Assembly (NCBI RefSeq): GCF_029395675.1
Contig: NZ_CP115184.1
Location: 3,224,001 to 3,288,000 of the forward strand
From: Janibacter cremeus
Lineage (GTDB): Bacteria; Actinomycetota; Actinomycetes; Actinomycetales; Dermatophilaceae
Length of the DNA stretch: 64,000 nt
Reading direction: 5' to 3'
This document shows, piece by piece, positions 45,377-54,519 of the stretch; the stretch's first letter is position 1; every line of letters starts with the position of its first letter. The translations under genes were made by a program, and so were the position numbers. The notes under the pieces were generated by a model, which was not told the origin of the DNA, ran no database searches, and saw only the letters and a program-made list of their open reading frames with translations.

Positions 45377-46446
45377 GCGACGACCTCCCGGCCCAGGGCC
45401 GCGGACGCCCGCTGCAGTGCCGCGGCCAGGGGCGTGATCCCCTGCGCCTCCGCCGTCCTGAGCAGCTCGGTGACACGATCGCCGATCCGGTCGACCGCGG
45501 CCAGCGTCTGCGCGTCGCTCCAGCCGGAGACGCCACCGTGGACCTGCACGACCCCGCCGGCATTGGCGACGAAGTCGGGGACGAAGGTGATCCCCGCCTC
45601 ACGCAGCGCCTCGGCGCAGCCCGGCTCGTCGAGGGTGTCGTTGGCCGCTCCGGCGATGATCCGGGCGGGGATGCGCTCGATGTTCTCGCGGGTGAGCACG
45701 CGCGCGACGGCGCACGGGGAGAACACGTCGGCGGGGTGGAAGGGGGCCTGCTCGGCGTCGACCGTGCGACCGCCCAACTCGGCGGCCAGCGCCTCGGCGC
45801 GGGAGGTGTCGACATCGGCCACGGTCACCCCGGCCCCGTCCGCGTGGGCGAGGCGGGCGACCTCGGCGCCGACGCTGCCGACGCCCTGGACGACGACCTC
45901 CGCACCGGCCAGGCCCCCTTCGCCGTGGTGGTGGACGGCCGCGGCCCGCATGGCGGCGTGGACGCCCCGGGCGGTGAAGGGGGAGGGGCTCACCTCGTCG
46001 CAGAAGGCACGTGCGCCGCCCTCGTCACGGATGGTCTGCATGTCCTCCAGGCGGGTGCCCATGTCGACGCCCGGGATGTACGTGCCGGCGGTGCGGGCGA
46101 TCATCTCGCCGAAGCGGGCGAAGAGCGCGCGGCGCTCCGACGATCCGGGGGCGGGGGCCTCGCCGTCGAGCATGACGACGGACTTCGCCCCGCCGTAGGG
46201 CAGCTCGGCCAGGGCGTGCTTGAGGGTCATGGCGGCGGCGAGGCGCTGCGCCTCGCGCGCGGCGGCCGTGGTGGAGGGATAGGAGCGGTAGCGCACCCCG
46301 CCGAAGCCGGGGCCGAGCGTCGTGTCGTCGATCGCGATGATCGCCCGGAGGCCGGTGCGCTCGTCGTGGCAGGTGATCATCTGCTCGCTCGCCCAGGGCT
46401 CGGCGATGGAGTCGGACGCCGGGGTTGGTGTCGTGACTGTGGTCAT
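45373..46446 (-). CDS. Leucine/valine/phenylalanine-type amino-acid dehydrogenase
   Basis: A 357-residue NAD-dependent dehydrogenase of the Glu/Leu/Phe/Val family that oxidatively deaminates branched-chain or aromatic amino acids. GPGFGGVRYRSYPSTTAAAREAQRLAAAMTLKHALAELPYGGAKSVV has the catalytic lysines. YIPGVDMGTRLEDM has the substrate-side aspartate. VVVQGVGSVGAEVARL is the NAD-binding GxGxxG. The short length (E. coli GDH is about 447) fits Leu/Val/Phe dehydrogenase. ATG 46446 or 46455 may start it; no strong ribosome site is seen. A perfect 12-bp inverted repeat lies just upstream. Confidence 0.9.
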   Translation of the reverse strand: MTTVTTPTPASDSIAEPWASEQMITCHDERTGLRAIIAIDDTTLGPGFGGVRYRSYPSTTAAAREAQRLAAAMTLKHALAELPYGGAKSVVMLDGEAPAPGSSERRALFARFGEMIARTAGTYIPGVDMGTRLEDMQTIRDEGGARAFCDEVSPSPFTARGVHAAMRAAAVHHHGEGGLAGAEVVVQGVGSVGAEVARLAHADGAGVTVADVDTSRAEALAAELGGRTVDAEQAPFHPADVFSPCAVARVLTRENIERIPARIIAGAANDTLDEPGCAEALREAGITFVPDFVANAGGVVQVHGGVSGWSDAQTLAAVDRIGDRVTELLRTAEAQGITPLAAALQRASAALGREVVA

Positions 46447-46456
46447 GGACCCCATC

Positions 46457-46484
46457 GTGACAGGGGTCGTGTGACCCCTGTCAC
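46457..46484 (-). promoter_or_regulatory. Perfect 12-bp inverted repeat upstream of the amino-acid dehydrogenase
   Basis: GTGACAGGGGTC (46457-46468), GTGT and GACCCCTGTCAC (46473-46484) form a perfect palindrome in the 51-base gap between the carbonic anhydrase stop and the dehydrogenase start (ATG 46446). It could be an operator or the terminator of the upstream gene; there is no T-run, and it touches the second gene's start region. Confidence 0.55.
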
Positions 46485-46497
46485 GTGGGCCGAGGGC

Positions 46498-47013
46498 TCA
46501 GAACTTCTGGTCGATCAGGCCGGTGTCCACGTCGTAGACGAAGCCGCCGACCTTGGCGCGCTCGCCGATGAGCGGGTGGGTCCGCACGGCGGCGACGTCC
46601 TGACGCAGCGCGTCGACCTGGTCGTGCACGACGTGGAAGCCCTGCCACGAGGCGTCCTGGCCGGCGGAGGCCCCGACCTTGGCGCGGAACTCGTCCTCGG
46701 TGGCGCTGCCCATGGCGCAGCGGGTGTGCGGGATGACGAGGATCCGCTCGACCTTGAGCAGGTGGACGCCGAGGACGAGGGCCTCGAGCGCGGCGGGCGT
46801 GACGCGCCCACCGGGGTTGCGGAAGATCTTGGCGTCCCCGGGCTTGAGGCCGAGCATGCCCAGCGGGTCGATCCGGCTGTCCATGCAGGTGACGATGGCG
46901 ACGCCAGCATGCGCGATGCCGTCGAAACCGCTGAGCTCGAAGTGCTCGGAGAAGGTCCTGTTGGCCGACAGCAGGTCGGCGAAGTCCTCGGGGGCGGACG
47001 GGGTTGCGGGCAT
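46498..47013 (-). CDS. Beta-class carbonic anhydrase
   Basis: A 171-residue beta-carbonic anhydrase that interconverts CO2 and bicarbonate in the cytoplasm. Zinc ligands are C43, H96 and C99 (VTCMDSR ... IPHTRCAM), with the catalytic dyad D45-R47. It is of the short, Mtb Rv1284-like form. ATG 47013 follows AAGGAA by suitable spacing; upstream in-frame starts read unrelated sequence. It is transcribed toward the amino-acid dehydrogenase and divergently from the sugar ABC operon. Confidence 0.93.
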   Translation of the reverse strand: MPATPSAPEDFADLLSANRTFSEHFELSGFDGIAHAGVAIVTCMDSRIDPLGMLGLKPGDAKIFRNPGGRVTPAALEALVLGVHLLKVERILVIPHTRCAMGSATEDEFRAKVGASAGQDASWQGFHVVHDQVDALRQDVAAVRTHPLIGERAKVGGFVYDVDTGLIDQKF

Positions 47014-47122
47014 CGGATTCCTTTCGACGGGTGTCCCTGCACAGTAGCTCTGACCCGGCGACCGGCGACGCACCTGTTCGTGCGCCCCTCGTCACCGAGC
47101 GTGCGCGGTCGCGTCGTCCCCA

Positions 47123-47153
47123 TCACGAATTCGTCGCGACACGAAAATCGTGA
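47123..47153 (+). promoter_or_regulatory. Overlapping palindromes upstream of the sugar ABC operon
   Basis: ACGAATTCGT (47125-47134) is a 10-bp perfect palindrome and CACGA-AAA-TCGTG (47140-47152) a second inverted repeat; the outer TCACGA (47123-47128) and TCGTGA (47148-47153) also pair. The cluster is AT-rich for this genome and lies about 100 bases before the operon, as an operator for a sugar-responsive repressor would. No repressor gene is adjacent. Confidence 0.45.
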
Positions 47154-47253
47154 GGTCCTTGCTGTGTCATGGACCACACGGGCGGTGTAGACAGGCCTGT
47201 GGGAGGCGACGCTCAGGACCCGACACGTCGCGTCCGCGGACGAAGGGAGCGAC

Positions 47254-48564
47254 GTGGAGACACGACGACGAGGCAGGGTCGCCCTCGCGGCGGCCGCCAC
47301 CACCGCTGTGGCGCTCGGGCTCTCGGCCTGCGGCGGGGGCAGCAGTGCCAGCGGCGGGACGCAGCTGACGTGGTGGATCAACCCGGACGGTGGCGGATCG
47401 GACCCGGAGGGCGGCGGGCAGGCCCAGCTGGCCAAGGAGTGCACCGACAAGTCCGAGGGCGCGTACACCATCGATTTCCAGCTGCTGCCCAACAGCGCCA
47501 GCGACCAGCGCCAGCAGCTGCTGCGCCGGCTCGCCTCGAGCGACACGGGAGTCGACCTCATGTCGATCGACCCCGTCTTCGTCGCGGAGTTCGCCGAGGC
47601 AGGGTTCCTGGCCAAGGTGCCGGAGGACAGGACCTCCGATTTCACCGACGGCGTCGTCCCTCCGGCCGTGACGAACGCGCGTTGGGACGACCAGTTGTAC
47701 GCGGCGCCCTTCTGGGCGAACACGCAGCTGCTCTGGTACCGCGAGTCCGTGGCCGAGGAGGCCGGGCTCGACATGGACAAGCCGGTCACCTGGGACCAGC
47801 TGATCGAGGCCGCCGAGAAGATGGACACCGAGATCGGTGTGCAGGCTTCCCGCTACGAGGGCTACATGGTCTGGATCAACGCACTGATCGAGGGGACTGG
47901 CGAGCAGATCGTGCAGAACCCGGGCGCCTCGGGCGAGGACCTGAAGTTCGGGCTCGACACCGATGGTGGCAGGAAGGCGGCTGCCGTGATCCAGAAGCTG
48001 GCGGATGCGAATGTGGGGGGTCCCGCGCTCGGCTCCACCAACGAGACGACCTCGCTGGAGATGTTCCAGAACGAGCGAGCCCACTTCATGCTCAACTGGC
48101 CCTACGTCTACGCCGCGCTCAAGGACGCCGAGGTCAAGTGGATCGACGACCTCGCCTGGACCCGCTACCCGCAGACGGTCGAGGGCAAGGAGTCCAGGCC
48201 CCCGCTCGGCGGCATCGAGATGGGTGTCAACGCCGCATCGGACAACAAGGAGGCCGCGTGGGACGCGGTCGAGTGCATCACCTCCGCCGAGAGCCAGAAG
48301 ACGTACATGCTCGGCACGGGCAACCCCGCCGCCCGCACCGAGGTCTACGACGACCCGGAGATCCGGGAGGCGTTCCCGATGGCCGAGCAGATCCGTAGCT
48401 CGCTGGCCGACTCGGGTCCGCGTCCGCTCACCCAGTACTACGGTGACGTCTCCTCGGGCATCCAGCGGGTCTACAGCCCACCCGGGTCGGTCGACCCCGA
48501 AACGACGCCGGAGCGGGCCGAGTCGCTCCTGCACGCGGTGCTGAAGGGAGATGCGTTGCTGTGA
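47254..48564 (+). CDS. Sugar ABC transporter substrate-binding lipoprotein
   Basis: A 436-residue family 1 extracellular solute-binding protein. A basic N-terminus (METRRRGR), a hydrophobic stretch and the lipobox L23-S-A-C26 show it is a lipoprotein anchored to the membrane. The mature part, with WWINPDGGG, VDLMSIDPVFVAEFAEAGFLAKV and YAAPFWANTQLLWYRES, resembles the trehalose/maltose binders LpqY and ThuE. The start is GTG 47254, after GAAGGGAGC. It overlaps the first permease gene by four bases (GTGA). The substrate is probably a disaccharide such as trehalose, by family resemblance only. Confidence 0.92.
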   Translation: METRRRGRVALAAAATTAVALGLSACGGGSSASGGTQLTWWINPDGGGSDPEGGGQAQLAKECTDKSEGAYTIDFQLLPNSASDQRQQLLRRLASSDTGVDLMSIDPVFVAEFAEAGFLAKVPEDRTSDFTDGVVPPAVTNARWDDQLYAAPFWANTQLLWYRESVAEEAGLDMDKPVTWDQLIEAAEKMDTEIGVQASRYEGYMVWINALIEGTGEQIVQNPGASGEDLKFGLDTDGGRKAAAVIQKLADANVGGPALGSTNETTSLEMFQNERAHFMLNWPYVYAALKDAEVKWIDDLAWTRYPQTVEGKESRPPLGGIEMGVNAASDNKEAAWDAVECITSAESQKTYMLGTGNPAARTEVYDDPEIREAFPMAEQIRSSLADSGPRPLTQYYGDVSSGIQRVYSPPGSVDPETTPERAESLLHAVLKGDALL

Positions 48565-49502
48565 GTGCCTCGACACCCACCCGGGAGCGGGCGAAGGGGG
48601 GGAAGACGCGCCTGTCCGACCGATCGCGCAGCGAGCAGCACCTGGGGTGGAAGCTGGCGATGCCGGCCTTCGTCGTCATGGTCCTGGTCACCGGGTACCC
48701 GATCCTCCAGGCCGTGTGGAACAGCTTCTTCGCCTACCGGCTGACCGACCCGGAGAACCGCCGCTTCGTCGGCCTGAACAACTACCTCGTCTCCTTCACC
48801 GACCAGGTGTTCTGGTCGGCGATGTGGATGACCATCCTCGTCACGGTGATCACGGTCATCGTCGAGCTCGTGCTGGGCTTCATCATCGCCCTGGTGATGC
48901 ACCGGATCGTCATCCCGCGCAAGACCCTGCGCACCCTGGTGCTCATCCCGTACTCGATCATCACCGTGGTCTCGGGCTTCACCTGGCTGTTCGCCTTCCA
49001 GACCGGCACGGGCTTCGTCAACCAGTGGATCCAGTGGATGCCGGGCATCGACGCGAACTACAACTGGTTCGGTGGCTTCTGGTCCTCGCTCTTCGTCATC
49101 TCCCTGTCGGAGATCTGGAAGACGACGCCCTTCATGTCGCTGCTGCTCCTCGCCGGCCTGGCCCAAGTCGACAGCTCGATGGAGGAGGCGGCCAAGGTGG
49201 ACGGCGCGTCGTGGTGGCAGGTGCTGATCAAGGTCATCCTGCCGAGCATGAAGGCGGCCGTCATGGTCGCGCTGCTCTTCCGGACCCTCGACGCGTTCCG
49301 CATCTTCGACAACATCTTCATCATGACCGGTGGGGCCAACGACACGAGCTCGCTGTCGATGCTCATCTACCGCCAGACCATCGACCGCACGGAGATCGGG
49401 CTGGGATCGGCCCTGTCGGTGATCCTCTTCCTCTGCGTGCTGATCATCGCAGCCGTCTTCGTCAAGGCGTTCAAGGTCGACCTCGCCGAAGGGAGGGGCT
49501 GA
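48561..49502 (+). CDS. Sugar ABC transporter permease (SugA/MalF-like)
   Basis: A 313-residue inner-membrane permease of the MalF type with six predicted spans. The cytosolic EAA loop that docks the ATPase is EEAAKVDGASWWQVLIKVILPSM (about residues 211-233). The first span is LAMPAFVVMVLVTGYPILQAVWNSFFAYRL, typical of SugA/ThuF. The start is GTG 48561, overlapping the binding-protein stop. The second permease begins one base after its stop. Confidence 0.94.
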   Translation: MSASTPTRERAKGGKTRLSDRSRSEQHLGWKLAMPAFVVMVLVTGYPILQAVWNSFFAYRLTDPENRRFVGLNNYLVSFTDQVFWSAMWMTILVTVITVIVELVLGFIIALVMHRIVIPRKTLRTLVLIPYSIITVVSGFTWLFAFQTGTGFVNQWIQWMPGIDANYNWFGGFWSSLFVISLSEIWKTTPFMSLLLLAGLAQVDSSMEEAAKVDGASWWQVLIKVILPSMKAAVMVALLFRTLDAFRIFDNIFIMTGGANDTSSLSMLIYRQTIDRTEIGLGSALSVILFLCVLIIAAVFVKAFKVDLAEGRG

Positions 49503-49503
49503 C

Positions 49504-50358
49504 ATGAAGCAGTCAACCAAGGGGACCGGCATCTGGAGCGTCCTGGCCATCCCGATCATGCTCTGGACCGCGGTCCCGCTGCTGTGGATGCTCTCGCTCT
49601 CGCTCAAGAGCGCCGACGACCTCGCGAACAAGGACGCGAGCATCCTGGGCAACTTCTGGCCCAAGGACCCGACGATCGAGAACTACCAGCTGATCTTCAG
49701 CGGTGGCGCGAGCGAGCTCTTCATGCCCGCGCTGCGCAACTCGCTCATCGTGTGTCTGCTGGCGACCCTGATCTCGGTGGTGCTCGCGATGTTCTGCGCC
49801 TACGCGATCTCCCGGCTGGAGTTCAAGGGCAAGAAGATGATCCTCGTGACCGCGCTCGCGGTCAGCTTCTTCCCCGTGGTCGCGATGGTCACCCCGCTGT
49901 TCGAGATCTGGAGCAAGACCGGGCTCTTCGACACGATCCCCGGTCTGGTCATCCCGTACCTCGCGCTGACCCTCCCGCTGTCCATCTGGACGATGTCGGC
50001 CTTCTTCCAGCAGATCCCGTGGGAGATGGAGCAGGCCGCGCAGGTCGACGGCGCGTCGAGCTGGCAGGCCTTCCACAAGGTCATCGTCCCGCTCGCCGCC
50101 CCGGGAGTCTTCACCACGGCGATCATCACCTTCTTCATCGCGTGGAACGACTTCGTCTTCGCGATCTCGCTCACCTCGGACCAGGCACGAACCGTCCCCG
50201 CCGCGCTCGCCTTCTTCACCGGGGCGAGCCAGTTCGAGCAACCGACGGGCGCGATCATGGCGGCCTCGGTCATCGTGACCATCCCCGTGGTCATCCTCGT
50301 CCTGCTCTTCCAGCGGCGCATCGTCGCCGGCCTGACCTCGGGCGCCGTCAAGGGCTGA
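49504..50358 (+). CDS. Sugar ABC transporter permease (SugB/MalG-like)
   Basis: A 284-residue MalG-type permease with six spans. The EAA loop is EQAAQVDGASSWQAFHKVIVPLAAPGVFT (about residues 177-205), followed by the family end with FITFF-like IITFFIAWNDFVFAISLT and FQRRIVAGLTSGAVKG. ATG 49504 begins one base after the preceding stop, with GAAGGGAGGGG as ribosome site within the upstream gene. Confidence 0.94.
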   Translation: MKQSTKGTGIWSVLAIPIMLWTAVPLLWMLSLSLKSADDLANKDASILGNFWPKDPTIENYQLIFSGGASELFMPALRNSLIVCLLATLISVVLAMFCAYAISRLEFKGKKMILVTALAVSFFPVVAMVTPLFEIWSKTGLFDTIPGLVIPYLALTLPLSIWTMSAFFQQIPWEMEQAAQVDGASSWQAFHKVIVPLAAPGVFTTAIITFFIAWNDFVFAISLTSDQARTVPAALAFFTGASQFEQPTGAIMAASVIVTIPVVILVLLFQRRIVAGLTSGAVKG

Positions 50359-50386
50359 CCCCGCCTTTTCGAAACAGGAGAACCCC

Positions 50387-51640
50387 ATGGCTGAGATCAC
50401 CCTGAAGAACCTCGTGAAGAAGTACGGCGACGGCTTCCCCGCGATCAACGACGTGAGCCTTGACATCAAGGACGGCGAGTTCATGATCTTCGTCGGCCCG
50501 TCCGGCTCCGGCAAGTCGACGCTGCTGCGGATGGTCGTCGGGCTCGAGGACATCACCAGCGGCGAGCTGCACATCGGCGGCAAGCAGGTCAACGACCTCT
50601 CGCCGAAGGACCGCAACCTGTCGATGGTCTTCCAGAACTACGCGCTCTACCCCCACCTGACCGTGTTCGAGAACATCGCCTTCCCCCTGCGTCTGGCCAA
50701 GGGCAAGCACTCCGACAGCGAGATCAAGGACAAGGTCAACACGGCCAGCGCCCTGCTGGAGCTGGACGAGCACCTCCAGCGCAAGCCGAGCAACCTCTCC
50801 GGTGGCCAGCGCCAGCGTGTCGCGATGGGGCGGGCGATCGTCCGTGACGCGGACGCCTTCCTCTTCGACGAGCCGCTGTCCAACCTGGACGCGAAGCTGC
50901 GCGGCCAGATGCGCACGGAGATCGCGCGGATGCAGCGCCGCCTCGGCACGACGACGATCTACGTCACCCACGACCAGACGGAGGCGCTGACCCTGGGCGA
51001 CCGGGTCGCCGTGCTCAGGAAGGGCCTGCTGCAGCAGGTGGCGAGCCCTCGGGAGCTCTACGACCAACCGGTCAACCTCTTCGTCGCCGGCTTCATCGGC
51101 ACGCCCCCGATGAACTTCCTGCCGGCGGAGGTGGACGGTGACGAGCTCGTTCTGCCGTTCTGCTCCGCGCCGCTGCCGTCCGGGGTCAAGGAGCGGCTCA
51201 CCGGTCAGAAGCTCCTGCTCGTCGGGATCCGGCCGGAGCACATCAAGGACGCCGACCTGGGCGACACGGTGGCGGGCGGGGTGCGCTTCGACGCTGTCGT
51301 CGACCAGACGGAGTGGTTGGGCAACGAGCAGTACGCCTACGTCCCCTTCGACGTCGACGGTGACGTCAAGGAGAAGCTCGATGAGCTGGACCAGGAGCTC
51401 GATGGTGAGGGGATGCGCACGCAGATGGTCGTCAATCTCGATCCCCGGTCGCGGGTCCGGGAGGGCGACGTCGCCCACTTCGTCTTCGACCCGGCGCTGA
51501 TGCACGTCTTCGACCCGGAGTCCGAGGACTGCCTCACCCGCGACGACGAGGCGGCCGCCGAGCTCGCCCGACAGTCCGAGGAGGACCGCCAGCGGGCGCT
51601 CGAGCGCGCGCGGGAGCGCGAGGCCGAGGCCGTCACCTAG
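50387..51640 (+). CDS. Sugar ABC transporter ATP-binding protein (SugC/UgpC/MsmK-like)
   Basis: A 417-residue ATPase of the MalK group. Walker A GPSGSGKST is at residues 37-45, the ABC signature LSGGQ at 137-141, and Walker B with LFDEPLSNLDAKLR at about 159-172. The C-terminal TOBE/regulatory domain is present (VGIRPEHIKDADLGD). The extreme C-terminus is a charged Glu/Arg-rich helix (EEDRQRALERAREREAEA), longer than in SugC. It completes the importer operon and converges on the PfkB gene with a 24-base gap. Confidence 0.95.
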   Translation: MAEITLKNLVKKYGDGFPAINDVSLDIKDGEFMIFVGPSGSGKSTLLRMVVGLEDITSGELHIGGKQVNDLSPKDRNLSMVFQNYALYPHLTVFENIAFPLRLAKGKHSDSEIKDKVNTASALLELDEHLQRKPSNLSGGQRQRVAMGRAIVRDADAFLFDEPLSNLDAKLRGQMRTEIARMQRRLGTTTIYVTHDQTEALTLGDRVAVLRKGLLQQVASPRELYDQPVNLFVAGFIGTPPMNFLPAEVDGDELVLPFCSAPLPSGVKERLTGQKLLLVGIRPEHIKDADLGDTVAGGVRFDAVVDQTEWLGNEQYAYVPFDVDGDVKEKLDELDQELDGEGMRTQMVVNLDPRSRVREGDVAHFVFDPALMHVFDPESEDCLTRDDEAAAELARQSEEDRQRALERAREREAEAVT

Positions 51641-51664
51641 TCGCGCGAGGCCCCGTGGGGGTGG

Positions 51665-52630
51665 TCAGCGCCTGGGGGCCGGAGCCGGCAGGCCGAGGTC
51701 CGCGCGGGTCGGCGGCTGGGCACCGACCCGGGTGACGGTGACGGCCGCGGCGTCGAGCCCACGCTGGAGGGCGGGCACGACGACCCGACCGCGGGCCTTG
51801 CGCAGGCGTGAGCGGGCATCGGTCCCGCCGAGCAGGCCGGCGTCGAGCAGCCCGGACAGCAAACCGGACATGAACGAGTCCCCGGCGCCCACGGTGTCGG
51901 CGACGTCCACGGACGCCCCGGGCAGGGAGAGGTGCCGACCGGAGGGGAGCACGGCCAGCGCACCGCGCTCCCCGCGGGTGCACACGGCCAGCATCGGGCC
52001 GAGGTCCCGCCACGCGCGCAACCAGCCGAGGAGGTCGTCCTCGTCGAGGGGGCGACCGGCGAGCCACTCGAGGTCCGCGTCGCTCGCCTTGACGACGTCG
52101 CTGACGGCGATGCGCCGCTCGACCTCCGCAAGGGCCCGGTCGTGGTCGGGGACCAGGGCGGGACGGATGTTGGGGTCGTAGGAGACGGTGCCGGTGCGCC
52201 GCCCGCCGTCCATCGCGGCGAGCACGTCGAGGCCACCGGGGCGCATCAGGGCGCCATAGGACCCGGTGTGCAGGTGACCGGCACGCTGGGCCAGCTCCGG
52301 CACCCGCCAGGAGACCTCGAAGTCGTACTCGGCCTGACCCTGCTCGTCGATGGTCGCGGTGGCGACCGGGGTGTCCTCGGCGCGGTCGCTGTGGGGGACG
52401 AGGCCCACCCCCGCCTCGGAGAGGTGCTCCCCGATCATGGCGCCGTGGCGGTCCCGACCGATGTGCGTGGCCAGCGAGACCGGGTGGCCCAGGCGGGCGA
52501 GCCCGACGGCGACGTTGAGCGGGCTGCCGCCGACGTGCTCCCTGCTCGCCCCGTCAGGGGCGCGGACGACGTCGATGAGTGCCTCACCGATGACCAGCGA
52601 CGCACCTGGGGTCCCGCGGCGGCCGGGCAT
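51665..52630 (-). CDS. PfkB family carbohydrate kinase (fructokinase-like)
   Basis: A 321-residue ribokinase-family sugar kinase. SLVIGEALIDVVRAPDGASREHVGGSPLNVAVGLARLG opens it with the family signature 1, and VDVADTVGAGDSFMSGLLSGLLD is signature 2 with the catalytic aspartate in GAGDS. ATG 52630 begins two bases after the glpX stop, so the two are co-transcribed. Substrate is most likely fructose or a related hexose, by family alone. The convergent ABC importer could supply its sugar. Confidence 0.9.
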   Translation of the reverse strand: MPGRRGTPGASLVIGEALIDVVRAPDGASREHVGGSPLNVAVGLARLGHPVSLATHIGRDRHGAMIGEHLSEAGVGLVPHSDRAEDTPVATATIDEQGQAEYDFEVSWRVPELAQRAGHLHTGSYGALMRPGGLDVLAAMDGGRRTGTVSYDPNIRPALVPDHDRALAEVERRIAVSDVVKASDADLEWLAGRPLDEDDLLGWLRAWRDLGPMLAVCTRGERGALAVLPSGRHLSLPGASVDVADTVGAGDSFMSGLLSGLLDAGLLGGTDARSRLRKARGRVVVPALQRGLDAAAVTVTRVGAQPPTRADLGLPAPAPRR

Positions 52631-52632
52631 CG

Positions 52633-53652
52633 TCAGGAGCTGAGCTGGGGGGAGAGCCGCTGGACCTTGGTGAGGTTGTGGTGCGCCTCGACGATGCGGG
52701 TGGTGCCGGACTTGCTGCGCATGACGAGGGACTCGGTGGTGGCACCGCCGGGGCGGTAGCGCACGCCGCGCAGCAGCTCGCCGTCGGTGATGCCGGTGGC
52801 GACGAAGTAGCAGTTGTCCGTCTGCACGAGGTCGTCGGTCGTGAGGACCTGCTCCAGGTCGTGGCCGGAGTCGATGGCGTGCTGACGCTCCTCGTCGTCG
52901 CTCGGCCACAGACGTCCCTGGATCACGCCACCGAGGCACTTGATGGCGCAGGCGGTGATGATCCCCTCGGGGGTCCCGCCGACGCCGAGCAGCAGGTCGA
53001 TGCCGGTACCCGGGCGAGCGGCCATGATCGCGCCCGCGACGTCGCCGTCGGAGATGAAGCGGATGCGGGCGCCGGCGGCGCGCACCTCCTCGGCGAGCCC
53101 GGCGTGCCGGGGGCGGTCCAGCATGACGACGGTGACGTCGTCGGGATGCGTCGACTTGGCCTTGGCGATCCGCCGGATGTTCTCCGCGACGGGCAGTCGG
53201 ATGTCGACGGCGTCGGCGGCATCAGGACCGGTGACGAGCTTGTCCATGTAGAAGACCGCGCTCGGGTCGTACATCGTGCCGCGGTCGGCGACGGCCATGA
53301 CGGAGACGGCGTTGGTCATGCCCTTGGCGGTGAGCGTGGTCCCGTCGATCGGGTCGACGGCGACGTCGCAGGCGGGGCCGTGCCCGTCGCCGACCTGTTC
53401 GCCGTTGTAGAGCATCGGGGCCTCGTCCTTCTCGCCCTCACCGATGACGACGACACCGGACATGCGCACGCCCGCGATCATCGAGCGCATCGCGTCGACG
53501 GCGGCGCCGTCGGCGCGGTTCTTGTCACCGCGACCGACCCACCGCCCACCGGCGAGGGCAGCGGCCTCGGTGACCCGGACCAGCTCCATCGCCAGGTTCC
53601 GGTCGGGGTGCATGACCCCGGGGCTGGGGGCGGGCGTGCTGGGCTGGTCCAT
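52633..53652 (-). CDS. glpX: Fructose-1,6-bisphosphatase class II
   Basis: A 339-residue GlpX-type bisphosphatase, the gluconeogenic FBPase in actinobacteria. Marks are [28 protein letters not shown], the metal site [17 protein letters not shown] and VDPIDGTTL (about residues 75-110), and [14 protein letters not shown] with [26 protein letters not shown] 53652 follows GGAGGAG. It is divergent from the DUF4245 gene, an arrangement shared with Mycobacterium (recalled from general knowledge). Confidence 0.96.
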   Translation of the reverse strand: MDQPSTPAPSPGVMHPDRNLAMELVRVTEAAALAGGRWVGRGDKNRADGAAVDAMRSMIAGVRMSGVVVIGEGEKDEAPMLYNGEQVGDGHGPACDVAVDPIDGTTLTAKGMTNAVSVMAVADRGTMYDPSAVFYMDKLVTGPDAADAVDIRLPVAENIRRIAKAKSTHPDDVTVVMLDRPRHAGLAEEVRAAGARIRFISDGDVAGAIMAARPGTGIDLLLGVGGTPEGIITACAIKCLGGVIQGRLWPSDDEERQHAIDSGHDLEQVLTTDDLVQTDNCYFVATGITDGELLRGVRYRPGGATTESLVMRSKSGTTRIVEAHHNLTKVQRLSPQLSS

Positions 53653-53727
53653 GGTTCTCCTCCGCGTGGTGCTCGTCGCGCCCGAGCCTATCTGTCGCGC
53701 CCGGGCCCGCGTGCGACCATGTCAGCC

Positions 53728-54396
53728 ATGAGTTCCACGCCCGGCGAGCACGCCGAGTCAGCCCCCCAGCCGCAGCGCCCGGTCGATCCCACCCCGGCCG
53801 AGCTGGCGGCGCAGCAGGGTGTCCCGGCGCGCGGGGCGAGCCACTACGCCAAGGGCACCGCGGCCAACATGGTCCGGTCCATGGTCGTCATCGTCGTGAT
53901 CACCTTCGCCCTCTACCTCATCTCCGGGCGCACCAACGGCACCGCCACCGACACCGTCGACGTCGTGGGCACGGCCCAGCACCACGCCCAGCAGTCGGGC
54001 CACCCCTTCGCCCACCCGAAGGACCTGCCGGCGGGGTGGGCCCCATCGAGCGTGCGCTACGCGAGCAGCGAGGGCGCCATGACCTGGCAGGCCGGGTACA
54101 CCACTCCCGACGACGAGTACGTCTCGGTCAAGCAGGCCGCCGACCCCGCGGAGGAGTGGGTCGGGGTCCAGACGCACGGTGGCGCCGCGACCGGCGAGCT
54201 GACGACCGACGACGGCCGGGAGTGGACCAAGCGTGCCACCGACGGTGGTGGCCAGCGCAGCCTCGTGCTCCAGCCGCAGGAGTGGGACGGGCTGACGACC
54301 GTCGTGACCGGGTCGGGCAGCTGGAGCCAGCTGGAGGAGTTCGCCGAGCGGCTGGTCCCGGCCTCGACGGGGGCGAAGGGGGAGTCCCCCGCCTGA
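53728..54396 (+). CDS. DUF4245 membrane-anchored protein
   Basis: A 222-residue protein of unknown function found beside glpX in many actinobacteria. The first 50 or so residues are cytoplasmic (MSSTPGEHAESAPQPQ ... HYAKGTAANM), one span follows at about residues 50-66 (SMVVIVVITFALYLISG), and the remainder is extracytoplasmic: DLPAGWAPSSVRYASSEGAMTWQAGY ... EYVSVKQAADP ... GSWSQLEEFAERL. ATG 53728 or 53719 could start it; no ribosome site is visible and GACCAT 7 bases upstream of 53728 suggests a leaderless mRNA. Confidence 0.85.
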   Translation: MSSTPGEHAESAPQPQRPVDPTPAELAAQQGVPARGASHYAKGTAANMVRSMVVIVVITFALYLISGRTNGTATDTVDVVGTAQHHAQQSGHPFAHPKDLPAGWAPSSVRYASSEGAMTWQAGYTTPDDEYVSVKQAADPAEEWVGVQTHGGAATGELTTDDGREWTKRATDGGGQRSLVLQPQEWDGLTTVVTGSGSWSQLEEFAERLVPASTGAKGESPA

Positions 54397-54407
54397 TCGC
54401 GTGCCCG

Positions 54408-54470
54408 AGAGGGACTCCTGGCGCAGAACCCCCGAGAACCTCGGGGTGTCGGTGGCCGGGAGTCCCTCTT
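54408..54470. terminator. Bidirectional terminator between DUF4245 and xseB
   Basis: AGAGGGACTCC (54408-54418) pairs with GGAGTCCCTCT (54459-54469), enclosing an inner hairpin CCCCGAG-AAC-CTCGGGG (54430-54446). The cruciform can form from either strand between convergent genes. Confidence 0.75.
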
Positions 54471-54519
54471 GTGCACGCTGAGCTGGCCGGGAGGGAGGTC
54501 TCGCCCTGCTCCTCGCGGT

